A DNA stretch of 64,000 nucleotides, taken from positions 1-64,000 of the forward strand of contig NZ_FORX01000008.1 of NCBI RefSeq assembly GCF_900114115.1, read 5' to 3'. Each line of letters starts with the position of its first letter. Position 1 is the first letter of the stretch. The notes beneath the pieces are model-generated. The model did no database searches. It was given only the letters and a program-made list of their open reading frames with translations, and had not been told where the DNA came from. The position numbers were made by a program, and so were the translations under genes. This DNA comes from Desulfomicrobium apsheronum (GTDB taxonomy: Bacteria; Desulfobacterota; Desulfovibrionia; Desulfovibrionales; Desulfomicrobiaceae). Shown here piece by piece: positions 53,897 through 62,890 of the stretch.

Positions 53897-54784
53897 CTAA
53901 TGCGTTCGATCCAAAATATAGAGGGCCACGGCCCGCAGAAAATCGGCGCGGGGGTGCGAAAATCCCGACAGCGCGGCCAAGGCCTGATCCACGCTCTGTC
54001 TGGCCAGAACCCGGCTCTGGTCAATGCCTAGCAGGGCCGGATAAGTCGATTTGCCCTGGGCCTCGTCACTGCCCACAGGCTTGCCGAGGGCCGCCTCGTC
54101 CCCGACCACGTCCAGGATATCGTCCGTGACCTGAAAGGCCAGCCCGATGGCCCGGCCGTATTCCGAGGCCAAGGCCTGGTCGGAATCGCCGCCACCGCCA
54201 AGAATGCAGCCCGTGACACAGGATGTCTCGATCAGCGCCCCGGTTTTCTTGGCATGCATCTCGCGCAGTTGCGCCAGATTTGCGGTCTTGCCGGTCAGGC
54301 CCATGTCCAAAACCTGGCCGCCGACCATGCCACGCGGACCGGCAGCAGTCGAGAGGTGAAAAATGGCCTTGAGGATTCTGTCCGGTTGCAGTTCAAGCGA
54401 CGAGGCCAGGGTGAAGGCCTCGGTCAACAGGCCGTCTCCGGCCAGGATGGCCGTGGCTTCGTCGAACTGCTTGTGATTGGAGGGCTTGCCCCGGCGCAGG
54501 TCGTCGTCGTCCATGGCCGGCAGGTCGTCATGAATGAGGGAATAGGTGTGGATGCACTCGATGGCGCAGGCGAAATCAAGCACCTTGTCCTCCCGGCCTC
54601 CGACCAGTTCCGCCCAGGCCAGACAGAGCACCGGACGCAGCCGCTTGCCCCCGGCCATGAGCGAATAGTTCATGGAGGCGGCCAGCATTGCGGGGGTCCG
54701 GCCGTCGCTGAAAATCGTGCCCAGGCGGGATTCCACCAGGGCGCCAAGAGCCCCAAGTTCGACCTTCATTTCTCGCGGATTCAT
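53897..54784 (-). CDS. ispA: Farnesyl/geranyl diphosphate synthase
   Basis: 295 residues. First Asp-rich motif SLIHDDLPAMDDDDLRRGKP and second FQVTDDILDVVGD are present, with GGKRLRPVLCL near the start. It condenses isopentenyl and allylic diphosphates to farnesyl diphosphate. Overlaps xseB by 4 bp (ATGA) and precedes dxs, the typical xseB-ispA-dxs order. Confidence 0.94.
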   Translation of the reverse strand: MNPREMKVELGALGALVESRLGTIFSDGRTPAMLAASMNYSLMAGGKRLRPVLCLAWAELVGGREDKVLDFACAIECIHTYSLIHDDLPAMDDDDLRRGKPSNHKQFDEATAILAGDGLLTEAFTLASSLELQPDRILKAIFHLSTAAGPRGMVGGQVLDMGLTGKTANLAQLREMHAKKTGALIETSCVTGCILGGGGDSDQALASEYGRAIGLAFQVTDDILDVVGDEAALGKPVGSDEAQGKSTYPALLGIDQSRVLARQSVDQALAALSGFSHPRADFLRAVALYILDRTH

Positions 54785-55008
54785 GCCTCGTCTCCCGATA
54801 CACCGGACTCCGCCGAGGGCTCCTGACCGGCGCTCTCCACGATAATGCGGGCCTGCTCAAGTTCCGCGCCGCACTCCCTGGAGAGACGCACGCCTTCCTG
54901 AAAGAGCTTCACGCCCTGCTCAAGAGGCAGGTCCCCGCCTTCAAGCAGCGCCGTGATCTCCTTGACCCGCTCCAGCCGCTTTTCGAAAGTTTGCTGTGTT
55001 TTAGCCAT
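54781..55008 (-). CDS. xseB: Exodeoxyribonuclease VII small subunit
   Basis: 75 residues. The helical hairpin FEKRLERVKEITALLEGGDL and LEQGVKLFQEGVRLSREC are family signatures. It binds XseA to form exonuclease VII. Located between the M23 peptidase gene and ispA. Confidence 0.93.
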   Translation of the reverse strand: MAKTQQTFEKRLERVKEITALLEGGDLPLEQGVKLFQEGVRLSRECGAELEQARIIVESAGQEPSAESGVSGDEA

Positions 55009-55020
55009 GTCTTGCCTTTT

Positions 55021-55896
55021 TTATTGGACGGAATTTGTGAAAAAGAGAGCCGCCGGATCCATCGCCAGATCGAGCACATAAAGGCCCAGATGCAGATGCG
55101 GACCGGTGACCCGCCCGGTCTGGCCCGCAAGTCCGATGACTTCCCCGGCCTCGACCATGTCGCCCTGGCTGACCTTGAACTCGTCCAGATGCATGTAGAC
55201 CGTGAACACCCCCAGACCGTGATCAAGAAAAACAGAACGCCCGCCGTAATAGTGATCCGCAGCCAGCACGATCCGCCCGGGCGCGGCGGCCCGCACGGGA
55301 TCTCCCAGCGCGGCCCGCAGATCGAGTCCGCGGTGGGGATTGCGTTCCAGATCGTTGAAAAATCGCTTCAGGCCGTAGGCGCTGCTCACTCCGCCCGGAA
55401 CGGGGCGCATGAACGGCAGGACCAGGTGGTTATCCGGCGAAACCGTGGCCAGGACCGCGCGCACCTCGGCATTTTCCCTCGCGATACGCTCCTGCACCGC
55501 CGCCGGAGGGCTGGCCATTTCCGTCGGCACGGTCAGGCGCTGCTCGGGAAATTCGCGATCCTCGATCAGGATCGAGGTCTGTACGGCCAGGGGATCAAGG
55601 CCCAGCTTGAGGATACGCAGGGTCTCGGTGCCGGGTTTGGACTTCAGGACATCCGTGCCGAGCAGGAATTCCACGCTCGATTTCCCGGCCCCCGGGACTT
55701 GCAGCGTCTTCCCGGCCCACTCCACGCGAAGCCTGTCCAGAGGCGCGTCGGACTCGACCCTGACCACAAAGGGCAGGCCAATGCCGATGACCTCGGGGCA
55801 TTCCAGACGAAGCTGCGCGGCGTGCAGGGCAGCACCCTGCATGACCGGAAACGTCAAGAACGCAAGCATGAAAAAAAGAACGCATCGCAACATCAT
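55021..55896 (-). CDS. Exported M23-family metallopeptidase
   Basis: 291 residues with a signal peptide (MMLRCVLFFMLAFLTFPVM, cleavage near ALHA). A beta-rich N-terminal region precedes a LytM/M23 domain (about 165-285) with the zinc motifs HRGLDLRA and HLHLGLYV. It probably cuts peptidoglycan peptides in the envelope. The ATG overlaps the xseA stop by 4 bp; xseB follows after 12 bp, so it is embedded in the exonuclease VII operon. Confidence 0.9.
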   Translation of the reverse strand: MMLRCVLFFMLAFLTFPVMQGAALHAAQLRLECPEVIGIGLPFVVRVESDAPLDRLRVEWAGKTLQVPGAGKSSVEFLLGTDVLKSKPGTETLRILKLGLDPLAVQTSILIEDREFPEQRLTVPTEMASPPAAVQERIARENAEVRAVLATVSPDNHLVLPFMRPVPGGVSSAYGLKRFFNDLERNPHRGLDLRAALGDPVRAAAPGRIVLAADHYYGGRSVFLDHGLGVFTVYMHLDEFKVSQGDMVEAGEVIGLAGQTGRVTGPHLHLGLYVLDLAMDPAALFFTNSVQ

Positions 55897-57263
55897 GGCA
55901 GCACCTCCGCTGAAAATTCCCCGTCCGCGACCTGCACGCGGATTTCATCCCCCGCCCGCACATCTTCTCGCGAACGCACAAAACCGGCCGATCCCCGAAC
56001 CAAAGCGTAGCCTCGCGCCAACGGAGCGGCCGGGTCAAGAGCGGCGAGGCGGCCCTCAAGTCCGCGCAGGACCTCCAGGCGGATGCGCACAAAACGTGCT
56101 CCGGCCTGCTCCAGGGCCGCGTCGGCGCGATCCAGATCGGATCGCAGGGAGAGCAATGCGGCCGGGCCAAAGGAGCGGTGCATGCGATCCTCCAGACGCG
56201 CCAGGGTCGTGGCACGACTTTCCATCTGCGTCCGGGCGGCCTGACGCAGGCGGTCCTGAAGCCGCTCCAGCTCAAAGCCCCAGCGCTCGATGCGCCGGGC
56301 CGGAGAATGCCAGTTCAGCCCCTGCACCTGCAGTTGCAGGCTCCGCTCACGTGCGTCCAGCAAACGGTCCATGCCTCGGGTCAAGGCCAGGAAAATCTCG
56401 TCGGTCTGCTGACGCAGCACGCCGCGCTCGGTCCACAAAAGCTGCGCCGCGTGCGAGGGCGTGGCCGCGCGCTGATCCGCCACCAGGTCCGCGATGGTCG
56501 TGTCCACCTCATGCCCGACCCCGCAGACCACGGGCAGTCGTGAGCGGAAGATGGCCTCGGCCACGGGTTCGGTGTTGAAGGCCCACAGATCCTCAAGAGA
56601 GCCGCCACCGCGAATGAGCACGATGACCTCGGCCCAACCGTCGCGGTCGGCGCGGTCCAGTGCGGCGGAAATCTGGGCCGAAGCGCTCTCGCCCTGCACC
56701 AGGCTCGGGTACACCCTAATGGTGGCGCCATATCCCCGCTCACCGGCGATACGCAAAAAATCCTGCAAGGCCGCACCCTGGGGGGCCGTGACCACGGCCA
56801 CCCGGCGCGGATTGCGCGGCGGCGTCATCTTGCGGTCCGGATCGAAATACCCCTTGCCGGCCAGCTTGGCCTTCATGGCCTCGAAGGCCACGGCCAGCTC
56901 GCCCATGCCCTGCCCCTGCACAAGCTCCGCCACGAGCTGATAGGCCCCGCGCGGCGGATACACGTTCATGCGTCCGGCCACGAGCACTTCCTGCCCGTCG
57001 GAAAGCTGAAAAGGCTCTCCGCTCTCAACCTCTCCGGTGACAGGATTGACCCGCTCGCCGCCGTCAGCGGCGCCCTTGGGCTGAGCCCCCTTGAACCAGA
57101 CCACGCTCAGGGTGGCGTCATCGTCCTTGAGGGAAAAATACACATGCCCGGACGGAGGCCTGGAAAGGTTCGAAACCTGCCCACGCACCCAGACAAAAGG
57201 AAACTCACCCTCAAGGACATCCTTGACGGCTTGGGTGAGGGTGCGGACGGAGAATATGTGCAT
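55893..57263 (-). CDS. xseA: Exodeoxyribonuclease VII large subunit
   Basis: 456 residues. N-terminal OB fold (LEGEFPFVWVRGQVSNLSRP) then the catalytic domain with RVAVVTAPQGAALQDFL, VLIRGGGSLEDLWAFN and VGHEVDTTIADLVADQRAATPSHAA. It degrades single-stranded DNA. Its first 19 codons and the start region (57208-57264) are duplicated 1178 bp upstream on the far side of the DUF1016 gene. The present ATG thus follows that gene by only 12 bp, so xseA expression may now depend on read-through from it. Confidence 0.95.
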   Translation of the reverse strand: MHIFSVRTLTQAVKDVLEGEFPFVWVRGQVSNLSRPPSGHVYFSLKDDDATLSVVWFKGAQPKGAADGGERVNPVTGEVESGEPFQLSDGQEVLVAGRMNVYPPRGAYQLVAELVQGQGMGELAVAFEAMKAKLAGKGYFDPDRKMTPPRNPRRVAVVTAPQGAALQDFLRIAGERGYGATIRVYPSLVQGESASAQISAALDRADRDGWAEVIVLIRGGGSLEDLWAFNTEPVAEAIFRSRLPVVCGVGHEVDTTIADLVADQRAATPSHAAQLLWTERGVLRQQTDEIFLALTRGMDRLLDARERSLQLQVQGLNWHSPARRIERWGFELERLQDRLRQAARTQMESRATTLARLEDRMHRSFGPAALLSLRSDLDRADAALEQAGARFVRIRLEVLRGLEGRLAALDPAAPLARGYALVRGSAGFVRSREDVRAGDEIRVQVADGEFSAEVLP

Positions 57264-57264
57264 G
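57208..57264. repeat. 57-bp direct repeat, proximal copy (5' end of xseA)
   Basis: Identical over 57 bp to 58386-58442. It covers the first 18-19 codons of xseA and ends one base upstream of the ATG. Together the copies bracket the DUF1016 gene. Confidence 0.97.
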
Positions 57265-57275
57265 GACGGCTTCTT

Positions 57276-58316
57276 TTATTCGCTTTGCCGCGCCTGCGCG
57301 GCCTGAGTTTCTCGGTCCAGTTCCCGGCGCAGTTCCTCTTCGCTCGGCAGCACCAACCTGTATTTACTGGCGAATAGATGTTCGCTTTCATGCAATACTG
57401 AATACCTGACAACCGAGTGATCCCTGCTGCCGCACAGCAATATCCCAACAGTCGGGTTGTCGCCCTCCCCGCGTCGCAAATCGTCATACAGACGCACATA
57501 CATGTCCATCTGACCGATGTCCTGATGCGAAAGATGACCTGTCTTCAGATCGATCAACACAAAACACTTGAGCACATAATTATAGAACACGAGGTCAATA
57601 TAAAAATCCTGCGTTTCAGTGCTGACGCGCTGTTGACGTGCGACAAAGGCAAAGCCCTTGCCAAGCTCCAGCAGAAATTGCTGGAGCTTGTTCATGAGCG
57701 CCTGCTCCAAATCAGACTCCAGCAACCCTGCCAAATCACGAACGCCCAGAAATTCCAACATGACCGGATCGCGTACAAAATCACGTGGCGAACCGATCTC
57801 CGACCGCATCTGCTCTCGGGAATCTTCGAGCAACCTCTGCTTATCCTTGCTGGACAACAGGCGTTCGTAAAACAAGGTGCCTATCTGCCGCTCTAAAACC
57901 CGCGTGCTCCAATTCTGCCCCGCCGTTTCGTCCATATACCAGTTGCGGGCCTCCGCTGAATCCACCCGCAGCAGCAGGCGATAATGCGTCCAGCTCAATT
58001 CGGAACGCACTGCGTTCCAATTTGGGAAGCACTGAAAAAAAGCCCGCATATTCCGTAAGTTACGCTCATCAAACCCTTTGCCGAATTCCTGGGTCAGCGC
58101 GTCCGCCAAATTGGATAACAACCGCTTACCATAATTAGCTCGAGCCTGCCCGCCCTGTTCGAACTCAACGATATGCCTGCCGATCTGCCAATACGTTTGC
58201 ACCTGTATGGTATCAACGCTGCGCAGCACCTGCTGCCGCGACTGACGGATCAAGTCCCGGAGCGTATTCACGAGACTGGTTGAATCAGCCGTCTCCGGCA
58301 GTACAGGCTTTTTCAT
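57276..58316 (-). CDS. DUF1016/YhcG-type PDDEXK nuclease
   Basis: 346 residues. The N-terminal DUF1016_N domain (IQVQTYWQIGRHIVEFEQGG, LSWTHYRLLLRV) is followed by a PDDEXK-type nuclease domain with FYIDLVFYNYVLKCFVLIDLKTG at about 241-263: Asp in YIDL and the IDLK motif as the D/E-x-K. Function of the family is unsettled; members occur near restriction-modification and mobile genes. It sits between two copies of the xseA 5' end, starts in an ATGA overlap with a hybrid mini-ORF, and is thus a recent insertion. Confidence 0.9.
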   Translation of the reverse strand: MKKPVLPETADSTSLVNTLRDLIRQSRQQVLRSVDTIQVQTYWQIGRHIVEFEQGGQARANYGKRLLSNLADALTQEFGKGFDERNLRNMRAFFQCFPNWNAVRSELSWTHYRLLLRVDSAEARNWYMDETAGQNWSTRVLERQIGTLFYERLLSSKDKQRLLEDSREQMRSEIGSPRDFVRDPVMLEFLGVRDLAGLLESDLEQALMNKLQQFLLELGKGFAFVARQQRVSTETQDFYIDLVFYNYVLKCFVLIDLKTGHLSHQDIGQMDMYVRLYDDLRRGEGDNPTVGILLCGSRDHSVVRYSVLHESEHLFASKYRLVLPSEEELRRELDRETQAAQARQSE

Positions 58317-58441
58317 GCTACGATCCCTGCTCTCCGCTTACCGGGTAACTGGAAGGTCTCACCGGTGATTGTGAGGATGTATTTGCCCTCAAGGACATCC
58401 TTGACGGCTTGGGTGAGGGTGCGGACGGAGAATATGTGCAT
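58313..58441 (-). CDS. Hybrid mini-ORF: xseA start fused to a foreign tail
   Basis: 42 codons. It starts at the upstream copy of the xseA ATG (MHIFSVRTLTQAVKDVLEG), continues after the repeat with an unrelated tail (KYILTITGETFQLPGKRRAG), and its TGA overlaps the ATG of the DUF1016 gene (ATGA). Translation started at the old xseA site would thus feed the DUF1016 start. Whether the peptide itself has a role is unknown. Confidence 0.7.
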   Translation of the reverse strand: MHIFSVRTLTQAVKDVLEGKYILTITGETFQLPGKRRAGIVA

Positions 58442-58442
58442 G
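58386..58442. repeat. 57-bp direct repeat, distal copy
   Basis: Exact copy of 57208-57264. It lies on the proS side, the ancestral position of the xseA start, so the resident xseA promoter region is probably upstream of this copy. Confidence 0.97.
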
Positions 58443-58511
58443 TTGGATGATATCCGTTGGGCCGGACCGGCGCGACAGTGTCGCATCAGTCCGGCTCGCT
58501 GCGGCGGCAGG

Positions 58512-60254
58512 TTATGCCAGTCCCCACTCCTTCATCACTTCCTTGCGCCATTCCAGAATCGCATTCCGCCAATCCGCCACGGACAGCTCGCGCTTCTCGC
58601 CCGTCTTGCGGTTCTTGGCCTCAAGCACGCCCCGCTCCAGGCCCTTGCCGCCGATGACGATCTGCATGGGGGAGCCCAGCAGGTCGGCCTCGTTGAACTT
58701 GACGCCCGGACGTTCATCGCGGTCGTCGAACAGGGTGTCGATGCCCTGGCCCTCCAGCCAGTCGTGGATTTCGCGGCCCATGGTCATGACCTTTTCGTCC
58801 TTGGTGGACATGGCCAGGATGTTGACTTCAAAGGGGGCGATAGACGGCGGGAAGATCATGCCGTTCGCGTCGTTGTTCTGCTCGATGCTGGCGGCCACCA
58901 CGCGGCTCACGCCGATGCCGTAGCAGCCCATGATGAGGACCTGCTCCTTGCCGTTCTCGTCCAGGAAAGTCGCATTCATGGACTTGGAATACTTGGTCCC
59001 GAGCTTGAAGACATGGCCGACCTCAATGCCCTTGGGCATGGTCAGGGAGCCGCCGCAGGCCGGGCAGGGGTCGTCCAGGGTGATGGAGCGCAGGTCCGCG
59101 TAGCCCATGGGCGCGGCGTCCGTGGACAGGGTGATGTCGCGGCGCGGGTCAACGTGAACAAGGTGCGCGTCGGCGGCGTTGGCTCCGCAGACGAAATCCG
59201 TGCCCGCCGCGATCTCGTGGTCCGCGTAGATGGCGTCGACCGAAAGGCCGACCGGCCCGGCAAAGCCCACGGGCGCGCCGGTCCAGGCCACGACCTGTTC
59301 CGGGGTGGCCAGTTCGACGTTGGTCGCGCCGAGGAGGTTTTTCAGCTTCACGTCGTTGACCTCGCGGTCGCCGCGCAGCAGCACGGCCACGGATTTGCCG
59401 TCCACGTCGAAGAGCAGGGTCTTGATGACCTGGGTCGTGGACACGGCCAGGAACCCGGCCACGTCTTCCACCGTGTGCTTGCCCGGAGTGGTCACCTGCT
59501 CATACGCGGCGCAGGTCTGCGTGCACATGGGCTGGGGCTTTGTCTCGGCCTTCTCGAGGTTGGCCGCGTAGGAACAGGACGTGCACACGGCCAGGGTGTC
59601 CTCGCCCGTGTCGGCCAGGACCATGAACTCGTGCGAAAAACTGCCGCCGATGGCGCCCGAGTCGGCGCTGACGGCGCGGAACTCCAGGCCCAGGCGGGTA
59701 AAGATGCGCTCGTAGGCGTCGTACATGGCCTGGTAGCTGGCGTTTACGCCCTCGTCGTCCTTGTCGAAGGAGTAGGCGTCCTTCATGATGAACTCGCGGC
59801 CGCGCATGAGGCCGAAGCGCGGGCGGATCTCGTCGCGGAACTTGGTCTGGATCTGGTACAGGTTGATGGGCAACTGCCGGTAGGAACGGACCTCGCCCCG
59901 AACAAGATCAGTGATGACCTCTTCATGCGTGGGTCCGAGGCAGTAGTCGCGGCCGTTACGGTCTTTCAGACGCAGGAGCTCCTTGCCGTAGAAATCCCAG
60001 CGCTCGCTCTCCTGCCACAGGTCGGCCGGCTGCACCATGGGCATGGAGATTTCCTGGGCCCCGGCCCGGTTCATCTCCTCACGCACGATGTTTGCGACCT
60101 TGTTGATGGCGCGAAGGCCCAGCGGCATGTAGGTGTAGATGCCGCTGGTCAGCTTGCGGATCATGCCCGCGCGCAGCAGGAGCTTATGGCTGATGACCTC
60201 GGCCTCGGCCGGGGTTTCTTTCAGGGTGGGAACGTAGAATTTGCTGAACAGCAT
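58512..60254 (-). CDS. proS: Prolyl-tRNA synthetase (bacterial type)
   Basis: 580 residues with class II motifs ([50 protein letters not shown]), an editing INS domain in the middle ([16 protein letters not shown]) and the C-terminal anticodon domain. It charges tRNA-Pro. GAGGAGA precedes the ATG. Its neighbours downstream are xseA (before the DUF1016 insertion) and so on. Confidence 0.96.
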   Translation of the reverse strand: MLFSKFYVPTLKETPAEAEVISHKLLLRAGMIRKLTSGIYTYMPLGLRAINKVANIVREEMNRAGAQEISMPMVQPADLWQESERWDFYGKELLRLKDRNGRDYCLGPTHEEVITDLVRGEVRSYRQLPINLYQIQTKFRDEIRPRFGLMRGREFIMKDAYSFDKDDEGVNASYQAMYDAYERIFTRLGLEFRAVSADSGAIGGSFSHEFMVLADTGEDTLAVCTSCSYAANLEKAETKPQPMCTQTCAAYEQVTTPGKHTVEDVAGFLAVSTTQVIKTLLFDVDGKSVAVLLRGDREVNDVKLKNLLGATNVELATPEQVVAWTGAPVGFAGPVGLSVDAIYADHEIAAGTDFVCGANAADAHLVHVDPRRDITLSTDAAPMGYADLRSITLDDPCPACGGSLTMPKGIEVGHVFKLGTKYSKSMNATFLDENGKEQVLIMGCYGIGVSRVVAASIEQNNDANGMIFPPSIAPFEVNILAMSTKDEKVMTMGREIHDWLEGQGIDTLFDDRDERPGVKFNEADLLGSPMQIVIGGKGLERGVLEAKNRKTGEKRELSVADWRNAILEWRKEVMKEWGLA

Positions 60255-60313
60255 GGGGGATGTCTCCTCGCTATGGATATAACTTATTAATATGTTGAAA
60301 AATATATTTCTCG

Positions 60314-60346
60314 TTCACGTTTGCGACAGCCCGTCACAAACGTGAA
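60314..60346 (-). terminator. Hairpin after the ADP-ribosylglycohydrolase gene
   Basis: TTCACGTTTG and CAAACGTGAA form a 10-bp stem with an inner GAC/GTC; the minus-strand side continues AT-rich (CGAGAAATATATTTTT). Confidence 0.6.
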
Positions 60347-60406
60347 GCTGCTCACGAAAACTGCAAAAGCGCCCGCCTGACAACTTTCGTCCGGCCGGTT
60401 CAATTC

Positions 60407-61498
60407 TTAGGCCTGCCCCTCTTCTTCCGCCTGCTCCGCAAGCCTCTCCGCAAGCTCCAGCAAGCCGGTGCCGCGCACGAGGCCGTCGGTGAAGCGCCAC
60501 GGAATGCCGGAAAATCCGGTCTGGGCTCCGACCAGGGCGCCCGTCAGGATGGCGCGGGCCTGATTCTGCCCGCCGCCGTTCACGGCGTGCAGCACGGCGG
60601 ATTCGAAGTCGTCGCGGAAGCGCGCCGCCAGATAGTACGCTGCGGGCAGCTGATGGTAGATGGCGCAGGGCATGCCATAGACCAAGGAAACCTTCCAGGC
60701 CGGTTCGATGCGCACGTCCGGGTCCTCGGCTGCGGCGGCCATGTAGGCCGGGGACAGGAGCGCATCCGGCGAGGCGAAACGCCCGGCGCGCGGCGGGTCG
60801 GGGTCGCCTGGTCGTGGCGGCTGGAGGTTCTCGCGGGTCACGGCGTGGAACGGCAGCGCCCCGGTCTTGACCAGCTTCATGAGCCGGTCCGAAATATTCG
60901 CGTCCAGGGCATGACCCTGCACCAGTTGCCCGAGCACGGCGCCGTAGGCCACGGTCATGGACAGGACCACGTCATCGGCCTGGGTCAGGGCGGCGTTACC
61001 GGCCACGGCGGTGGCGAGCTGCGCAGGGTCGAGGGCGTAGCGCACGGCGATGGCCAAGGTGCGCTCGATGGCCTCGGTGGTGTCGGCCTGTCCTGCGGTC
61101 TGCCCCCACGGCAGCTTCTGCCTGACCCGCCGCCGCCAGGCTTCGCGGATGGACTGGCTGGTGTAGCCCCCCGGGCCGCTCACGGGGGTGCCGTCGAGCA
61201 GGGGAAAGAGCTCATTGTCCATGCGCTGGCAGAAATCCTCGGCATCGTAGCCGCCGCGCTCCACCAGGGACGCCAGGGTCAGTTCGAGGATGAACCCCGC
61301 CTGGGACTGCTCGCCCGCCCGCAAACCATCGTGATAGCGGCCGGGCATGGGGGCGGTGTAGCCGTCGATCCAGTCGCCGTAGTCGCGGCGCAGATCGTCC
61401 AGATTGTAGTACCAGTGCGGGCCAAGAGCCAGGGCGTCCCCAATGAAAGCCCCCATGACGGCCCCGATGGCACGATCCTGAAAATCCTTACCAGGCAT
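60407..61498 (-). CDS. ADP-ribosylglycohydrolase family protein
   Basis: 363 residues. The family motif GAVMGAFIGDALALGPHWYYN is at the start, and a late NGGGQNQARAILTGALVGAQTG carries the second metal-site part. Such enzymes remove ADP-ribose from proteins or nucleotides using Mg. In this variant several Asp of the DraG-type site are not obvious, and the target cannot be inferred (no DraT gene nearby). It follows ispG by 54 bp on the same strand. Confidence 0.85.
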   Translation of the reverse strand: MPGKDFQDRAIGAVMGAFIGDALALGPHWYYNLDDLRRDYGDWIDGYTAPMPGRYHDGLRAGEQSQAGFILELTLASLVERGGYDAEDFCQRMDNELFPLLDGTPVSGPGGYTSQSIREAWRRRVRQKLPWGQTAGQADTTEAIERTLAIAVRYALDPAQLATAVAGNAALTQADDVVLSMTVAYGAVLGQLVQGHALDANISDRLMKLVKTGALPFHAVTRENLQPPRPGDPDPPRAGRFASPDALLSPAYMAAAAEDPDVRIEPAWKVSLVYGMPCAIYHQLPAAYYLAARFRDDFESAVLHAVNGGGQNQARAILTGALVGAQTGFSGIPWRFTDGLVRGTGLLELAERLAEQAEEEGQA

Positions 61499-61552
61499 GT
61501 CTCACCTCCGAAAAGCAAGCAATTGCGCCAGTCGGCATAAGTGGGCGCGGGT

Positions 61553-62692
61553 TCATGCTCCGGCCCGCCGCTCATCCAGAAATTTTTCCAGCTCCTCCAT
61601 GAAGGCGGGCAGCAGCTCCGCCCTGCCCTTCACCTTGCGCACGACCTCGCCCTTGCGGAAGATGAGGCCCGAGTCCCGCCCCCCGGCCACGCCGATGTCG
61701 GCCTCGCGTGCCTCTCCGGGGCCGTTGACCACGCAGCCCATGACCGCCACGGTAAAGATCTCTTCCACCCCGCGCAGACGGTCCTCGACGGCGGCGGCCA
61801 GTTCGATGAGCCCGATCTCGGTGCGGCCGCAGGTCGGGCAGGACACGATCTCCGGGCCCCTGGCCCGCAGGCCCAGGGCGCGCAGGATCTCCCAGGCCAC
61901 CAGCATCTCTTCCACCGGATCGGCGGTGAGTGACACCCGAAGCGTGTCGCCAATGCCCTCGGCCAGCAGAATCCCCAGCCCCACCGATGACTTGACCGCC
62001 CCGCGCATGGCCGTCCCGGCCTCGGTCACGCCGATGTGCAGCGGATAGTCCACAGTTTTCGCCATGAGACGATACGCGGCCACCGTGCCGAGCACACTTG
62101 ATGATTTGAGCGAAATCTTGATAGCGTCAAAGCCTCTCTCTTCGAGCAGACGCACATGTTCAAGGGCGCTCTCGACCATGGCCGCCGGAGTCGGGCCGCC
62201 GTGTTTACGCAGCAGATCCTTGTCCACGGAACCGCTGTTCACGCCGATGCGGATGGGCACTCCGGCCGCGCGGGCCGCGTGCACCACGCGATCGACCTTG
62301 TCCGCGCCGCCGATGTTGCCGGGATTAATGCGCAGCCCCCGCACCCCCGCCTCCACGGCCTGCACGGCCAGGCGGGAGTCGAAGTGGATGTCCGCGATGA
62401 GCGGCACGGGCGTGGCGGCGCAGATTTTTTTCAACGCCATGGATGCTTCAAGATCCAGCACGGCCAGGCGCACGATCTCGCAACCGGCCGAGGCCAGGGC
62501 CGAAATCTGGGTCAGAGTCGCGTCCACATCGCGGGTGTCCGTGTTGGTCATGGACTGCACGCGAACGGGATTGTCGCCGCCGATGCCCACGTCGCCCACA
62601 AACAGGCTGCGGGTCCTGGCGCGTGGAGCCGGGATGGGCGTATCCACAAAATGTTCCGGACAATGATGCAAGGAGGCTTCTGGGGTTGTCAT
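61553..62692 (-). CDS. ispG: 4-hydroxy-3-methylbut-2-enyl diphosphate synthase IspG
   Basis: 379 residues, the bacterial form without the plant insertion. Opening VGDVGIGGDNPVRVQSMTNT, then IADIHFD, and the [4Fe-4S] ligands in SCPTCGRTEIGL and VMGCVVNGPGEA. It reduces MEcPP to HMBPP in the MEP pathway, complementing dxs and ispA in this window. Confidence 0.95.
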   Translation of the reverse strand: MTTPEASLHHCPEHFVDTPIPAPRARTRSLFVGDVGIGGDNPVRVQSMTNTDTRDVDATLTQISALASAGCEIVRLAVLDLEASMALKKICAATPVPLIADIHFDSRLAVQAVEAGVRGLRINPGNIGGADKVDRVVHAARAAGVPIRIGVNSGSVDKDLLRKHGGPTPAAMVESALEHVRLLEERGFDAIKISLKSSSVLGTVAAYRLMAKTVDYPLHIGVTEAGTAMRGAVKSSVGLGILLAEGIGDTLRVSLTADPVEEMLVAWEILRALGLRARGPEIVSCPTCGRTEIGLIELAAAVEDRLRGVEEIFTVAVMGCVVNGPGEAREADIGVAGGRDSGLIFRKGEVVRKVKGRAELLPAFMEELEKFLDERRAGA

Positions 62693-62758
62693 GGCGGGGG
62701 AGCGTAATGAATTTGACTCTCAAAGCCAAGGACGGGAAATCCGAAAATATCCCCCCGC

Positions 62759-62802
62759 TGTCAGCTAGGCGACAGACATAAAATCGTGCAATGGTCTAGC
62801 AT
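62759..62802 (+). promoter_or_regulatory. CooA-type operator and cooS promoter
   Basis: TGTCA-GCTAGG-CGACA (62759-62774) matches the TGTCA-N6-CGACA site known for the CO sensor CooA in Rhodospirillum rubrum. A -10-like TAGCAT is at 62797-62802, placing the operator centre about 43 bp before the expected start site, as at CooA-activated promoters. The -35 region is overlapped by the operator, as expected for class II activation. Confidence 0.75.
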
Positions 62803-62890
62803 GGCCCAAGTGAATCGACAAAGAATGGCATGATGGATTCCATCACCCCAAAGTCCGGCGAAAGGCCGCGAAACCAAAAGGAGGACAAGC

